The notes: generated by a model from the sequence alone, not told the origin. A DNA stretch of 64,000 nucleotides from CAZHNW01 sp942491575 (GCA_942491575.1 CALOBT010000025.1:1736001-1800000); one strand, 5' to 3'; shown: positions 9,297 to 19,403, counted from the stretch's first letter. Numbers and translations are program-made.

Positions 9297-12200
9297 TTAT
9301 TTTGCATTTAACATATAACGTATAGAATTATATTCCTTTTTTATTTCACTTATAATACCCATTATGATTTCAAAATTTTCTGAAGCCGCCTTCACCTCAA
9401 CCGCTTCACTCAATCTCCCAAGTTCGTTAAACCTGAAATTATAGGAGGCCCCCTTTAATTTATGACTGTAAATCTCAACATTTTCTCGATTTTGCTCATT
9501 AGCCGCCTTTTCTAAACTTTCAATTACCTGTTCGCTGTTTTCTAAAAATGTGTTTATCAATTTGTCCAATGCATCTAAAGGTATTCCCAACTGTGCAGCA
9601 ACTTCCTTTTTGTTATATGCTTCACCCGAAACTACTTCTCCCCTCTCATGTGACCGGACTTCTATACCGGATAAAAATTGCAGAAGAATTTCCCTGAGGC
9701 TGGATTCCTCAATCGGTTTTGGAATATAACCATCCATTCCCCTGGAAAGCAAGTCTTCACGATCTCCCTTCATTGCCCTGGCAGTAAGTGCAACAATTGG
9801 TACCGGTTTGAGATTGTTTGTGGACTCGTAATATCTTATCATTTCGGTAGTCTCAATACCATCTGCAACCGGCATATTTATATCCATTAAAATCAAATTG
9901 AAGTCTTCGTTTTTTCGACAATCAAAGGCTTCAATACCATTAGAGACAATAACAACATCGATGCCATACTCCTGCAACATGATGCGCATCAACATCTGGT
10001 TGACCGGATTATCTTCTGCAACAAGAACTTTAGCATCCAGAATATACTTAACAGGCGCCCTCCAGACATTCGAATCGTCTAACTCAACAATGGCACCATT
10101 ATATGTCTCTATAATTGCATTGAATATTTTAGAAGGATTAAGGGGCGGCATTACAATTCGAGCTTTTTCGCTACGCAATTCATCCAATCGCGCTAATCCT
10201 TCCGCTCCGGAAACTATTATTACCGGATACTGAGGATACGCTTTTATGAATGCAACAACATCGTACCAGTTCTCATCGTGGTAAACGAAAAAAACAACAT
10301 CGGATTTTTTCTCAACATTAAACTCATCAAGGTCATTAACTTCCTTCACTTGAAACTTAAAGGAAATCAAGTATTTTAACAGCAGGTCTTCCAGTTCTGA
10401 ACCATGGTTTCTCCGATACAATACAACCTCGGGCAAAGTTTCAAATGGGACTGAAAGCCTTCTTTTTTCATCCTGAGAACCTACACCGAATTCCAGTAAA
10501 AAATAAAAATCACTTCCTTCCCCCTTCTTGCTTTTTACATCCAAATCCCCCCCCATCAACTTAACAAGATTTAAAGCAATTGTTAATCCCAGGCCTGTCC
10601 CTCCAAACCTTCGCGTTATTGACGGATCCATCTGTTCAAAGGCCTCAAATATTTTATCCTTTTTATATTCGGAAATTCCGATCCCACTATCTGCCACAGA
10701 AAACAGGACTTTACATATGCCGTCTTTCATTTCCTGCTTTCTAATAGTTACATTTACAAAACCGTATTCCGGTGTAAACTTTAATGCATTACTTAGAAGG
10801 TTCGAGAGAACCTGTTTTATTCTTAAAGGATCCCCTATAATCTCTCCGGGAAGATTTGGGTCTATGAATGACAATAGCTCAATATTTTTTTCAACTGCGC
10901 GAACATAGAAAAGATCTATTATAGATTCAAATTCTTTCAGTGGATCAAAAGGGGCCATATCAATTTCAAGTTTTCTGCTTTCTATTTTTGAAAAATCCAG
11001 AATATCATTGATTATGCCCAATAGACTTCTTGCGCTCAAACTGACTATATTCATATATTCCTGCTGATTTTTATCCAACCGGGATTTTTTTAGCACTTCA
11101 ATAAATCCCATTATACCGTTAAGCGGAGTCCTTATTTCATGACTCATATTAGCCAGAAACTCACTTTTTGCTCTATTCGCAGTTTCAGCTTCATCCCGTG
11201 CTTTTTTCAGTTCTTCTTCAGCCCTATGCCTGTCAGTAACATTTCTTACTATTACTAAAACCTCTGATATACCTGAGACAATAAATCTTGCTTCATAATA
11301 TCTCAAGCTATCATTAATTTCTACAGGATACTCATAGGTCTGAATTTCATTTGTCCTGAAGGCCTTTGCCAGAGCTTCAACTATTTCAGAATTAAGCTTC
11401 TCAGGAAAGACTTTTGATATTTTTTTCCTGAAAATTTCATCGATAAACATTCCCTCGTCATTCAGACGAAACATTAAATCCGGAACAGCCTCTACCAGGG
11501 CTCGATGCCTCTTTTCACTTATCATTAACTGCTGTTCATTTTTTTTTCTTTCAGATATGTCTTTAAGTAAAACAGTATATCCGATGGCGGTCCCTCTCTG
11601 ATCAATCAGTGAAGCGACACTCATTTCAAAATCATTTTGCGTTTCCCCTTTCAAATGACTTTGATAATCAAAGGTGATATTTTCCTCAGTACCAAACACG
11701 CTGCTGCAATACTTTTCAACCCTTGATCGGTCTTCCTCTGAAACATAATCCGTGAGCCTTTTTCCTGCCACATCACTTTCACTTGACTCACCCACCAGAT
11801 CAACGAATGCCTTGTTTACCTGGAGTATCTCACCTGAATCAGAAAGTATTGCAAGACCTTCTTTAATAGAAGAAAAAACAGTTTGAAATTTAATTTCAAA
11901 CTCCTCCAGTTCCTGTTCAATTTCCTTATACTCTGTGATATTCTCTTTTATCGCGACAAAGTGGGTAACTTCCCCTTTCCTGTCTTTCAGGGGAATTATT
12001 GTTGCCGACTCCCAAAAGGTTTCACCATTTTTACCACGGTTACTTAATTCGCCTTTCCAGATATCGCCTCCGAGAATTTTATTCCATAATTGTGAATAAA
12101 ATTTTTCATCTTGCTCTCCTGATTTCAAAATCCTGAGATTATTCCCCACAGCCTCTTCAAAAGAATACCCGGTAATATTTATAAATTTTTCATTCACATA

Positions 12201-13010
12201 TTCGATTGTTCCGGCTTTATCTGTAATTACTACCGAGGATGGCATCTGCTCTATGATGCGATTGAACATATTTATCTGCTCTTGAGCGTCCAAATATTCA
12301 GTAACGTCCTGAAAGAAAACGACAATATTTTTTATTGTCTCGTAAAAGACATATTTCATATAGACGGAATACTTTCTTTCATCAATTATTGAAATGTTTT
12401 CGTTAATTTTAACTTCGAAACGAACTCCCTCTGGATCTATTTTATTTCTATTTTCATAAAATCTTTCAGTTATATTTTTTTCGAATATAGAATCTATTTT
12501 TTCGCCAATTAGTTTTTTTTGGCTTTCCCTAAATGTTGCCTTGAATGATAAATTACCGTATAAGATATTAAAATTTTCATCAGTAAGGCAAAAGGGCTCA
12601 GGAAAAAAGCCTCCAAATTCAGAAACCACTGACATAAATCGCTTTTCCCCATTAAATTTGTTTTTAGAAAAAATGTTCGATAAAGGGGAAAATTTATTAT
12701 CCATGATAGAATTCTTGAGCAGAAACACAAATCCGGGGATATCGAATTTATCGGAACATTCTGAAAAACTATCTACAAAATAGAAACATGACATAGAAGA
12801 ATCTAAATTATTCGCCATTAAATATTCTAAAAGATCCTCAATAGCCCCAGATACATCATTGAGTATATACAGAAGTTTTATTGTTTTATCATGTTTACAG
12901 GCTGTAATAATTTCATCAATAGAATGCAATTTATAATATTCACCACCTGAATATTCAGTCAGTATTTCAATTAAAATATTATCATTCCCTGCAAACAATA
13001 GTTTGTTCAT
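9297..13010 (-). CDS. hybrid sensor histidine kinase with multiple PAS domains, REC and HPt
   Basis: This 1237-aa protein has no membrane helix and should be cytoplasmic. Residues 1-105 look like a degenerate receiver. PAS-type domains lie at about 130-240, 250-360, 370-490 and 500-600. HisKA follows with phospho-acceptor H624 in NMSHEIRTPL, then HATPase_c at about 725-845 with the GTGLGL box. A second degenerate receiver spans about 855-965. A complete receiver at 993-1115 has D1043 in LILMDINMP. A C-terminal HPt domain has H1183 in YSHKLKGAS. This is a full His-Asp-His phosphorelay in one chain. The divergent REC-HD-GYP gene at 13146 is the natural candidate partner, so an output through c-di-GMP is plausible but not shown. 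Confidence 0.93.
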   Translation of the reverse strand: MNKLLFAGNDNILIEILTEYSGGEYYKLHSIDEIITACKHDKTIKLLYILNDVSGAIEDLLEYLMANNLDSSMSCFYFVDSFSECSDKFDIPGFVFLLKNSIMDNKFSPLSNIFSKNKFNGEKRFMSVVSEFGGFFPEPFCLTDENFNILYGNLSFKATFRESQKKLIGEKIDSIFEKNITERFYENRNKIDPEGVRFEVKINENISIIDERKYSVYMKYVFYETIKNIVVFFQDVTEYLDAQEQINMFNRIIEQMPSSVVITDKAGTIEYVNEKFINITGYSFEEAVGNNLRILKSGEQDEKFYSQLWNKILGGDIWKGELSNRGKNGETFWESATIIPLKDRKGEVTHFVAIKENITEYKEIEQELEEFEIKFQTVFSSIKEGLAILSDSGEILQVNKAFVDLVGESSESDVAGKRLTDYVSEEDRSRVEKYCSSVFGTEENITFDYQSHLKGETQNDFEMSVASLIDQRGTAIGYTVLLKDISERKKNEQQLMISEKRHRALVEAVPDLMFRLNDEGMFIDEIFRKKISKVFPEKLNSEIVEALAKAFRTNEIQTYEYPVEINDSLRYYEARFIVSGISEVLVIVRNVTDRHRAEEELKKARDEAETANRAKSEFLANMSHEIRTPLNGIMGFIEVLKKSRLDKNQQEYMNIVSLSARSLLGIINDILDFSKIESRKLEIDMAPFDPLKEFESIIDLFYVRAVEKNIELLSFIDPNLPGEIIGDPLRIKQVLSNLLSNALKFTPEYGFVNVTIRKQEMKDGICKVLFSVADSGIGISEYKKDKIFEAFEQMDPSITRRFGGTGLGLTIALNLVKLMGGDLDVKSKKGEGSDFYFLLEFGVGSQDEKRRLSVPFETLPEVVLYRRNHGSELEDLLLKYLISFKFQVKEVNDLDEFNVEKKSDVVFFVYHDENWYDVVAFIKAYPQYPVIIVSGAEGLARLDELRSEKARIVMPPLNPSKIFNAIIETYNGAIVELDDSNVWRAPVKYILDAKVLVAEDNPVNQMLMRIMLQEYGIDVVIVSNGIEAFDCRKNEDFNLILMDINMPVADGIETTEMIRYYESTNNLKPVPIVALTARAMKGDREDLLSRGMDGYIPKPIEESSLREILLQFLSGIEVRSHERGEVVSGEAYNKKEVAAQLGIPLDALDKLINTFLENSEQVIESLEKAANEQNRENVEIYSHKLKGASYNFRFNELGRLSEAVEVKAASENFEIIMGIISEIKKEYNSIRYMLNAK

Positions 13011-13145
13011 AATTTATCCCAAAAGCTCAAAACAATTACATATGGACTCACTACCAAATATCCAAAATGGAATCTTCTCAGGTACTACTGATTATTTTAT
13101 TGTTTTTTTTATTTTTTTCCACTATTATTATTCAAAAGAGGAAAA

Positions 13146-14195
13146 ATGAAGACTTATTCAAAATTTAACATCAAGGCAATTTCCATCGATGATGATCAAT
13201 CTAATCTCCTTCTTATTGAAACAATGGGAAAAGAACTCAACATTGAAGTATCTTCCTATACCAATCCAATGATCGCCCTCGAAGATTTAAAATCGGCAGA
13301 TTACGATATGGCTTTTGTGGATTACAGAATGCCGCATATTGACGGAATATCACTTATAAAGGAACTTAGGAATTATCACCCGGAAATTCCGGTAATAATG
13401 ATAACAGGTGTCGATGCTGATATTGAACTAAAGATCAAGGCAATCGAAGCAGGTGCCACGGAATTTTTATCCAAACCCCTGAATATGCCGGAATTCAAAG
13501 CCAGGGTCAACAATCTTGCAGAACTGAGAATTGTAAATTTGTTATTAAAGGATAGAGCACAGCTGCTTAAAGAGGAGGTTATGCGGGCAACCGACAAACT
13601 TATCCTTAGAGAGCAGGAAACACTTCGCATACTCGGAAGGGTCAGCGACTTCAAAGATATAGAAACGGGAAATCATATTACCAGGGTTGCATATTATGCT
13701 AAATTCCTTACCGAAAAAAATTCAGAGAATAAAAATTTTCAGGAATTAATTTTTAATGCAGCCCCCCTTCACGATATAGGAAAAGTGGGCATTCCTGATG
13801 AGATTATAAAGAAGACAGGTCCTTTAAAAAAACATGAGATAGATATTATGCAAAAACATCCAATGATAGGTTACCGAATACTTGAGAATTCCGAGAGTCC
13901 ATCCCTCAGGTGTGGAGCTATCATTTCCCGTTCTCATCATGAAAGATATGATGGTAGCGGATACCCCATCGGATTAAAAGGAAAAGATATCCCTCTTGAA
14001 GGTCGAATAGCAGCAATTTGCGATGTTTTTGATGCACTGAGGTCAGAAAGACCCTATAAAAAAGAATGGAAAATTGAGAATATATTAAAATACTTTTCAG
14101 AACAAAGGGGTATTTTATTTGACCCAGAACTTACTGATATAGTCCTTGCGAATTCCGATACTTTCGAAGATATTTTTGTCAGCTTTCGTGATTAA
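13146..14195 (+). CDS. response regulator with HD-GYP c-di-GMP phosphodiesterase output
   Basis: The 349-aa protein has a receiver domain (about 10-125, phospho-acceptor D59 in FVDYRMP), a coiled linker (about 130-160) and an HD-GYP domain. The metal-binding HDIGK lies at 209-213 and the HHERYDGSGYP motif at 264-274, followed by DVFDAL. These residues are those of active c-di-GMP phosphodiesterases. It is divergent from the large hybrid kinase gene and converges on the REC-STAS gene with only 2 bp between the stops. Confidence 0.92.
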   Translation: MKTYSKFNIKAISIDDDQSNLLLIETMGKELNIEVSSYTNPMIALEDLKSADYDMAFVDYRMPHIDGISLIKELRNYHPEIPVIMITGVDADIELKIKAIEAGATEFLSKPLNMPEFKARVNNLAELRIVNLLLKDRAQLLKEEVMRATDKLILREQETLRILGRVSDFKDIETGNHITRVAYYAKFLTEKNSENKNFQELIFNAAPLHDIGKVGIPDEIIKKTGPLKKHEIDIMQKHPMIGYRILENSESPSLRCGAIISRSHHERYDGSGYPIGLKGKDIPLEGRIAAICDVFDALRSERPYKKEWKIENILKYFSEQRGILFDPELTDIVLANSDTFEDIFVSFRD

Positions 14196-14197
14196 AT

Positions 14198-14938
14198 CTA
14201 TATTAATGAATCTATGTAAATTTCACAATCGCCCATAGATATAAAAATCCGCTCAGTATCAATAAATTCGACACCGGCAACAACAAATCCGTAATGGCGT
14301 CCCGCAACAAAGAATAAATTACCGGAGCTGAATCCTTCAGACATCTTTTTTAAAATTTCAAGGTCCAGTTGTTCTACTTCCGACAAACCTCTCAAATCGA
14401 GTATTACAGCATCATTTTTCACAGTTTTAATAAATGTTGAATTCAATAAACGCTTTGATTCCTTTATCATTCTGGCATTGGACATATTATCCATAAAGGA
14501 AATAATTGTCTTTCCCGATCTTCTATTTATTATCAGACTATTGGAATTTTTGCTTCTCTCTGACAATAATATTGAGTGGTATAGTGCGATTTCAACTTTT
14601 CGACTTAGCATTTGAATATCAAACGGTTTCAGAATATAATCTACAACATCAAATTTCATTGAGGCTATAACATCTTCTTTCGCAGACTTTGCTGTCAGCA
14701 TCAGAACGGGGGTATTCCTGGTAACTTCTTTTTCCCGAAGTGTTTTCAAAACATGAAACCCATCGTATCCTGGCATACTTATGTCAAGTATGATCAAATC
14801 TGGATTTCCTGTTTCGGCGAGTCCAACTCCCGTTTTACCGTCGCTTGCGGTAATTACATTATATCCCAGCTTTCCGAGTTGAATCTTGAGCAATTCAAGT
14901 AACGTGGTATCATCATCTATAGCTAGAATCAAATCCAT
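14198..14938 (-). CDS. response regulator with C-terminal STAS-like domain
   Basis: The 246-aa protein has an intact receiver with phospho-acceptor D52 (LIILDISMP). A second domain of about 100 residues (140-245) contains NDAVILDLRGLSEVEQLDL, a pattern like STAS anti-sigma-factor antagonists. The ATG at 14938 has an AGGAAG site at suitable spacing; the upstream in-frame ATG at 14959 leaves no room for a site. It may couple phosphorylation to partner-switching. It follows the nucleotidase-like gene by about 107 bp on the same strand. Confidence 0.8.
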   Translation of the reverse strand: MDLILAIDDDTTLLELLKIQLGKLGYNVITASDGKTGVGLAETGNPDLIILDISMPGYDGFHVLKTLREKEVTRNTPVLMLTAKSAKEDVIASMKFDVVDYILKPFDIQMLSRKVEIALYHSILLSERSKNSNSLIINRRSGKTIISFMDNMSNARMIKESKRLLNSTFIKTVKNDAVILDLRGLSEVEQLDLEILKKMSEGFSSGNLFFVAGRHYGFVVAGVEFIDTERIFISMGDCEIYIDSLI

Positions 14939-15045
14939 TTTTTTCTTCCTGCATATCACTTTATATTAAATGATAGCATGCAATCTTCAGTAAAACAATA
15001 TAATTTTCGCTTTAATTCTTATAAAAATAATATCTAATAATTAAA

Positions 15046-17169
15046 TCACCATGCTTTGAAATCTGTATTAAAGTCAAAAGAAGTTGTAACTTGAGAATGA
15101 AGGTAATGTTGTTTAATATTCATTGAATAGTAATAAAACAATACATGTTTCAGGGTTAAGCCCAGAGTGGAGTTAAGTTTAAAAGTCAGACCGTTTTGAA
15201 ATTCACTGCGCAGATATCTTTTATTACTGGAAACATCTCCAAGGGACAAAAAGGCATCAATGGAAAGGGAATACTTCATATACTTTAAAAAACTTATATT
15301 GAAATTTAAAAGTGTTTCAAAACCATATACAACTGCACCTGCAGGATCAACTATTTCTTTTTCAATACCGAATCCTGTATTCCCTGTCAGGTATTTCGTG
15401 GCAATATTTACTCCAACAGTCTCCCTCATTATGGTTGGCCGCAAGCCTTCTACAGAAGCAACAACAGTATCAAGCTGAGATTTGTGATATGGATTCACAA
15501 AATACGGAATGTTAATTTTATAGAAAATGGTTCCTCTTAACAAATTACTCAAATATACATCTTCCTGTCTGACATAATGAATCATTGGAGTGAATTTCAA
15601 ATAATGAAGTCTGTTATAGGTGATAAAATCAAGTCTACTTTCAATTCCCCACCGGGTATATGTATCCGAAGGTTTGCCCGGGGGAGTTTCAATGTTACTA
15701 CCGGCATTTACCAATGAATTTTCGTATATAAATGAGACAATAAAATTTGAAATAAATCTGAAAGTTCCATCAATACTTTTTTCATTTATATTCACCAACA
15801 ATCTTTCATTTCTTAGATCTGAAGAAACAGTCTGAAAAATATTACGCCATGTATTTTTATTATTTATTTCTCTGCGAAGTTTTTTCTTCAATATCCTTAA
15901 GACCGATTGAGTCGCCACTATCCGGTATTCCCGATGACTTTCAACCGAATATCCCTGAACTTTCCCTCCTGAATACCCTCTAATTAAATATACATCATTG
16001 ATTACCCCTATAGTTTCCAATTCATGTCCCTTTAATTTAAAGGTTATAATTGGAAATTCAGAATGTATCAATGATAATAATTTCAGGTCTGTAATTTTCC
16101 CCTGCAATGTTTGACTTGAAATTGCGCTTTTGTCCAATAGACATATTTCACTATTATATTTCTTTCTTAGCAAATCTGCAATCTTTGTTCCATCAATTTC
16201 AATTGTTCCCGTTTTGGTATCATACACAACTCCGGCAAGATCCTTTCGCAGCAACTTTTTCCATCCGGAAATTCTTCTGATAAATTCTTTATAGCTGCGA
16301 CTATTTACTTTATACGATTTTGCCTCAAAAAGTTCAGCTTTTTTAATACGCAATCCAGTCTGGACATCAAGTTCTATCTTTAAATAGTCAGCCGTTTCAG
16401 GCATAATTAAAATTGATCTTTTGTCATCAAAATCAATTCTAGTGCTGTTACTCCCAAAAAGCTTTCCCCTGTTATCACCTCCAGTTATAACGAGATTAAT
16501 TTTTTTAAATTTACGCATCAAATTAAAATTTTCTTTAAATGACAATCCAGACAGTAATACAAAATATCTGGCTCCTTTCTTTTCGGCATCGTCAATTGCC
16601 TGCCCCACTGCATCAACTGCTGTTTTTACATCTATTTTCTCGATAACCTTTTCTGTTGCATCCACTTCGATTTTGTTGGAAGAAATTCCGATAAAGGCAA
16701 TCTCCTGCTGTCCGATTTGTTTCAAAAAATAAGGGTAAATAAATTTATCTCCCGAAACATTTAAATTTGATGAGAGAAAAAAAACACCTTTTCTTTTTCC
16801 AAGAAACCTGAGATTATTCAGCCCTATCTGGAGATCATGGGAGGAAATAATAGTACCACTACAATTGAATGATTCAAAAAAATCCATTACTGCAGAACCA
16901 TAACTGAATTTTGAAACAATTCCCGGATAAAATGAATTTCCAAGATCAAAGTAAATTGCATTTTTTACGGAAAGTTCTTTTGATACAGACTGCCCCAGAC
17001 GAATCAAAGGATCATTTTTTTCCTGATTTTCAATATCAGCATTAAATTTTCCTTTGATATTACCTGTTACTATTATATGCAAATTCTCCCCTGCATCCAG
17101 ATCCAGTATAGATATAAGCGAGAGAAGAAAAAAGAAAATAAGAAACACTGCTTTTAAACTGTTAAACAT
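15046..17169 (-). CDS. degenerate 5'-nucleotidase-like protein fused to an outer-membrane beta-barrel
   Basis: The 707-aa protein begins with a signal peptide (1-27). Residues about 28-260 follow the UshA-type metallophosphoesterase fold and 310-480 resemble the 5'-nucleotidase C-terminal domain. Residues 490-707 alternate polar and hydrophobic strands and end in an aromatic residue (Trp), as outer-membrane barrels do. The metal ligands of the family look lost: the usual GD is GN (FDLGNSF), the GNHE position reads SSHD, and the GHxH position reads TGGDNRG. Enzyme activity is therefore doubtful. The coiled-coil lipoprotein gene ends 4 bp upstream, so the two are cotranscribed. A surface or periplasmic structural or binding role is more likely than catalysis. 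Confidence 0.65.
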   Translation of the reverse strand: MFNSLKAVFLIFFFLLSLISILDLDAGENLHIIVTGNIKGKFNADIENQEKNDPLIRLGQSVSKELSVKNAIYFDLGNSFYPGIVSKFSYGSAVMDFFESFNCSGTIISSHDLQIGLNNLRFLGKRKGVFFLSSNLNVSGDKFIYPYFLKQIGQQEIAFIGISSNKIEVDATEKVIEKIDVKTAVDAVGQAIDDAEKKGARYFVLLSGLSFKENFNLMRKFKKINLVITGGDNRGKLFGSNSTRIDFDDKRSILIMPETADYLKIELDVQTGLRIKKAELFEAKSYKVNSRSYKEFIRRISGWKKLLRKDLAGVVYDTKTGTIEIDGTKIADLLRKKYNSEICLLDKSAISSQTLQGKITDLKLLSLIHSEFPIITFKLKGHELETIGVINDVYLIRGYSGGKVQGYSVESHREYRIVATQSVLRILKKKLRREINNKNTWRNIFQTVSSDLRNERLLVNINEKSIDGTFRFISNFIVSFIYENSLVNAGSNIETPPGKPSDTYTRWGIESRLDFITYNRLHYLKFTPMIHYVRQEDVYLSNLLRGTIFYKINIPYFVNPYHKSQLDTVVASVEGLRPTIMRETVGVNIATKYLTGNTGFGIEKEIVDPAGAVVYGFETLLNFNISFLKYMKYSLSIDAFLSLGDVSSNKRYLRSEFQNGLTFKLNSTLGLTLKHVLFYYYSMNIKQHYLHSQVTTSFDFNTDFKAW

Positions 17170-17173
17170 GGAT

Positions 17174-17956
17174 TTATTTCATTCCTTTATTGCTATTTGA
17201 AAGCCTGGTTTTTCTTTCTTGATCCATTTGCTTTAACAAATCTTTATTCTCATTTTCCAGTTTCTTCATTAACTTTAGAGATGAAACATACTTTTCAGAA
17301 ATATTTTCGAATTTTTCTCTCAAAGATATAAATTTTGCTTGTTCATTCTTACATTTTTCATTTTCATTCTTTAAATTTTCGGATAACTCTTTTATCCTTT
17401 TTTTGTTTACATCTAACTCTATTTGAGTTTTCCCTAATAAATCTTTATTAAATTTGATATCATTTGATAGTTCAAATTCACGCTTTGCTGACTGATTTTT
17501 CATTAATTTTATTTTATTCAAATATCCTATTTCTTTATTGTTCATCTCTGCATTCAATCGTTTTATATCAGCGGTTAATTTATTTTCGATATCCGCATTA
17601 AGTTTAGTCAGCGCCTTGATTTCACCCTTACTTTTTTGACTGAGAATTTGGAATTTCTGGTTTAAATTTGCATACTTTTCTTTTAACAGGATAATGTCCT
17701 TTTTATAATTTTCCTCAATCAGTTTCAAATGGCTTCCGACATTCTCAATTTCTGCATCTTTTTCTTTGATTGTTTTCCTCGTCTGAATATTTTCATCTTC
17801 CAGAAGCATGTTTCTTCTTTCAACTGCAACCAGTCTTTTTTTAAGGACGAAATTTTCCGATGATAACTTTTCAGATTTATTTTCAGTTTTAATTGGAGCT
17901 ATAACGCAACCGGTCACGAGAATACTCCATAGAACAATAAACATTCGAATTCTCAT
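17174..17956 (-). CDS. coiled-coil lipoprotein
   Basis: The 260-aa protein has a lipoprotein signal with lipobox VTGC (Cys at about residue 17). The rest is almost entirely charged, heptad-like alpha-helical sequence from about residue 30 to 250, rich in Lys, Glu, Asn and Leu. No enzyme motif is visible. It probably forms a long rod anchored in the envelope. Its stop lies 4 bp before the start of the nucleotidase/barrel gene, so the two products may work together. Confidence 0.7.
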   Translation of the reverse strand: MRIRMFIVLWSILVTGCVIAPIKTENKSEKLSSENFVLKKRLVAVERRNMLLEDENIQTRKTIKEKDAEIENVGSHLKLIEENYKKDIILLKEKYANLNQKFQILSQKSKGEIKALTKLNADIENKLTADIKRLNAEMNNKEIGYLNKIKLMKNQSAKREFELSNDIKFNKDLLGKTQIELDVNKKRIKELSENLKNENEKCKNEQAKFISLREKFENISEKYVSSLKLMKKLENENKDLLKQMDQERKTRLSNSNKGMK

Positions 17957-18120
17957 AATCTACTCCTGAGGGGGCTTATATCTTTGGTTTAGACAACCTT
18001 TATTTTCCGAATCCTGCTTTCAAGTTATTTTTAAATTTATAATTTTAAATTTACGATTAAAAAAATTTACTTTTATAAATTTTTTTTATTCTTATGTCTC
18101 ATTATACTGAATTTAACGTT

Positions 18121-18203
18121 CCAGGTGCCGATAATAATAACCGGGAAAGAATGCCTCGACTGGCAAATTGACCTGGAATTATTATCTTCATCATTTTAAA
18201 GGA
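18121..18203 (+). promoter_or_regulatory. pseudoknot-capable leader before the 79-aa gene
   Basis: Four complementary segments lie in the order of an H-type pseudoknot. CCAGGT (18121-18126) can pair with ACCTGG (18171-18176). GATAATAAT (18130-18138) can pair with ATTATTATC (18178-18186). A small hairpin TGCC/GGCA (18152-18155 with 18162-18165) sits between. The last arm ends just before the AAAGGA ribosome site at about 18198. This could be a translational control element; it matches no riboswitch class that could be recognised by eye. Confidence 0.4.
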
Positions 18204-18210
18204 TTTTGCA

Positions 18211-18450
18211 ATGAAACAAGTAGAATTATCCCCCCAAACTCAGGAGCTGGTTTATTATTCAATTTTTAAAGAAAAAAAAGAGGACCTGGAATCTTTTATC
18301 AGTAAAGAACTTGATGTATGGGGAGAATATGAAAGCATCCCTACATACATTCGAAATATAATTGACAGGGAATTTGTTGCTCTTGGAAAATATGCCAAAA
18401 GAATAAATGTATTCGAAATAGAAAATCGCATTTCCACTACGGAACAATAA
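18211..18450 (+). CDS. small hypothetical protein (79 aa)
   Basis: A short acidic/basic mixed protein with no signal peptide, membrane segment or known motif. The central YIRNIIDREFVALGKYAKR could form an amphipathic helix. An AAAGGA site precedes the ATG. A leader able to fold as a pseudoknot lies immediately upstream. Its stop is 3 bp from the end of a decayed outer-membrane gene on the other strand. Family not recognised. Confidence 0.6.
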   Translation: MKQVELSPQTQELVYYSIFKEKKEDLESFISKELDVWGEYESIPTYIRNIIDREFVALGKYAKRINVFEIENRISTTEQ

Positions 18451-18453
18451 AAC

Positions 18454-19133
18454 TCAAAAAAATTTTATTTTCACGCCAACCAAAATTGCATAATATACTT
18501 TTCCTAGATTATACTTATCCTGCAAATAGGTTCCTGAAAGCATTGTGGCATATGGATCAACATCGGAAGGGAATATTTTGAGTTTGGCCTGATAATAAAA
18601 AAATTGAAGAACATCTCATGGAATTCTTACCACTGCTGTGCACCCAGTGATCAGATAAAATCACCCCGATCCTCATAGCACCAAAATTATTGAATGGTCC
18701 CACTCCGTACAACAGGCTGGCATCAAATTTAAACACAACATCTTTTCCACGATATAAAATATATGTAACAGGATCATAATAATCAATTGGAAATGAATAA
18801 AGCACTGCAGTTTTTTTTAAAAAAATTTCAATCTTGGTACAGCTGTCAACCTGAATCCTCCCCTTTTTTCACCTGAGATATTTTTCCTTGCGTCAAAATC
18901 ATATTAAGAAGCCGGAAACTCCCCGGACTGTTGTAAATTGGAAAACTATAGTAAACATCACAAATCATACCAGGGCCAAGATTATTGACTGATGCCCCAA
19001 GTTTTGTATCAATGTACCAGCCTTGAGTATTTTTCTCATATGGTACTTTGTCATCATGATTTTTAACTTTAATTGGAAGTGAAGCTGAAAAACATAATAT
19101 TAACACCAATACCTCATGCCAAATATATTTCAT
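18454..19133 (-). pseudogene. frameshifted outer-membrane beta-barrel gene
   Basis: Three reading frames join into one plausible secreted barrel of about 220 residues. Frame one (19133 to about 18850) starts with a signal peptide and reads to ISQVKKGEDSG before a stop. Near the A6G4 run at about 18860-18870 the sense continues in another frame as KKGRIQVDSCTKIEIFLKK and on through the YSFPIDYYDP region to about 18620. A second shift near 18590-18625 restores YYQAKLKIFPSDVDP and a C-terminus KYNLGKVYYAILVGVKIKFF with terminal Phe, typical of outer-membrane proteins, stopping at 18454. Two shifts make decay more likely than one sequencing error. Family unknown. Confidence 0.7.
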
Positions 19134-19403
19134 TTATTGCCAACTCATACCATCATATCAGCCAAATATTAATTCAGGATATAAGCGGAATGGCATAAAC
19201 TGCCAGCAATTCTTCTTTGGATTTCAACCTTGAATAATGAAAATCATTAAAATCATTTGTACAATCGCTTCGATTTTGCTCTAAATCTCTTTTTCTTAAC
19301 TGATCCTTTTAAATAACAGTATCAAATATATTTTACTTGATTCGCCACAAAAACTCATTTAGACTGTAAAAATGTTTACCAATTCGAAAAAGAGGTAAAG
19401 GAT

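Noticed and set aside
12541..12783. rightward open frame inside the PAS-rich kinase gene
   Set aside because: No ribosome site and strong coding evidence on the opposite strand.
18557..18805. independent 82-aa gene
   Set aside because: The reading frame joins with flanking frames into one barrel pseudogene and has no ribosome site.
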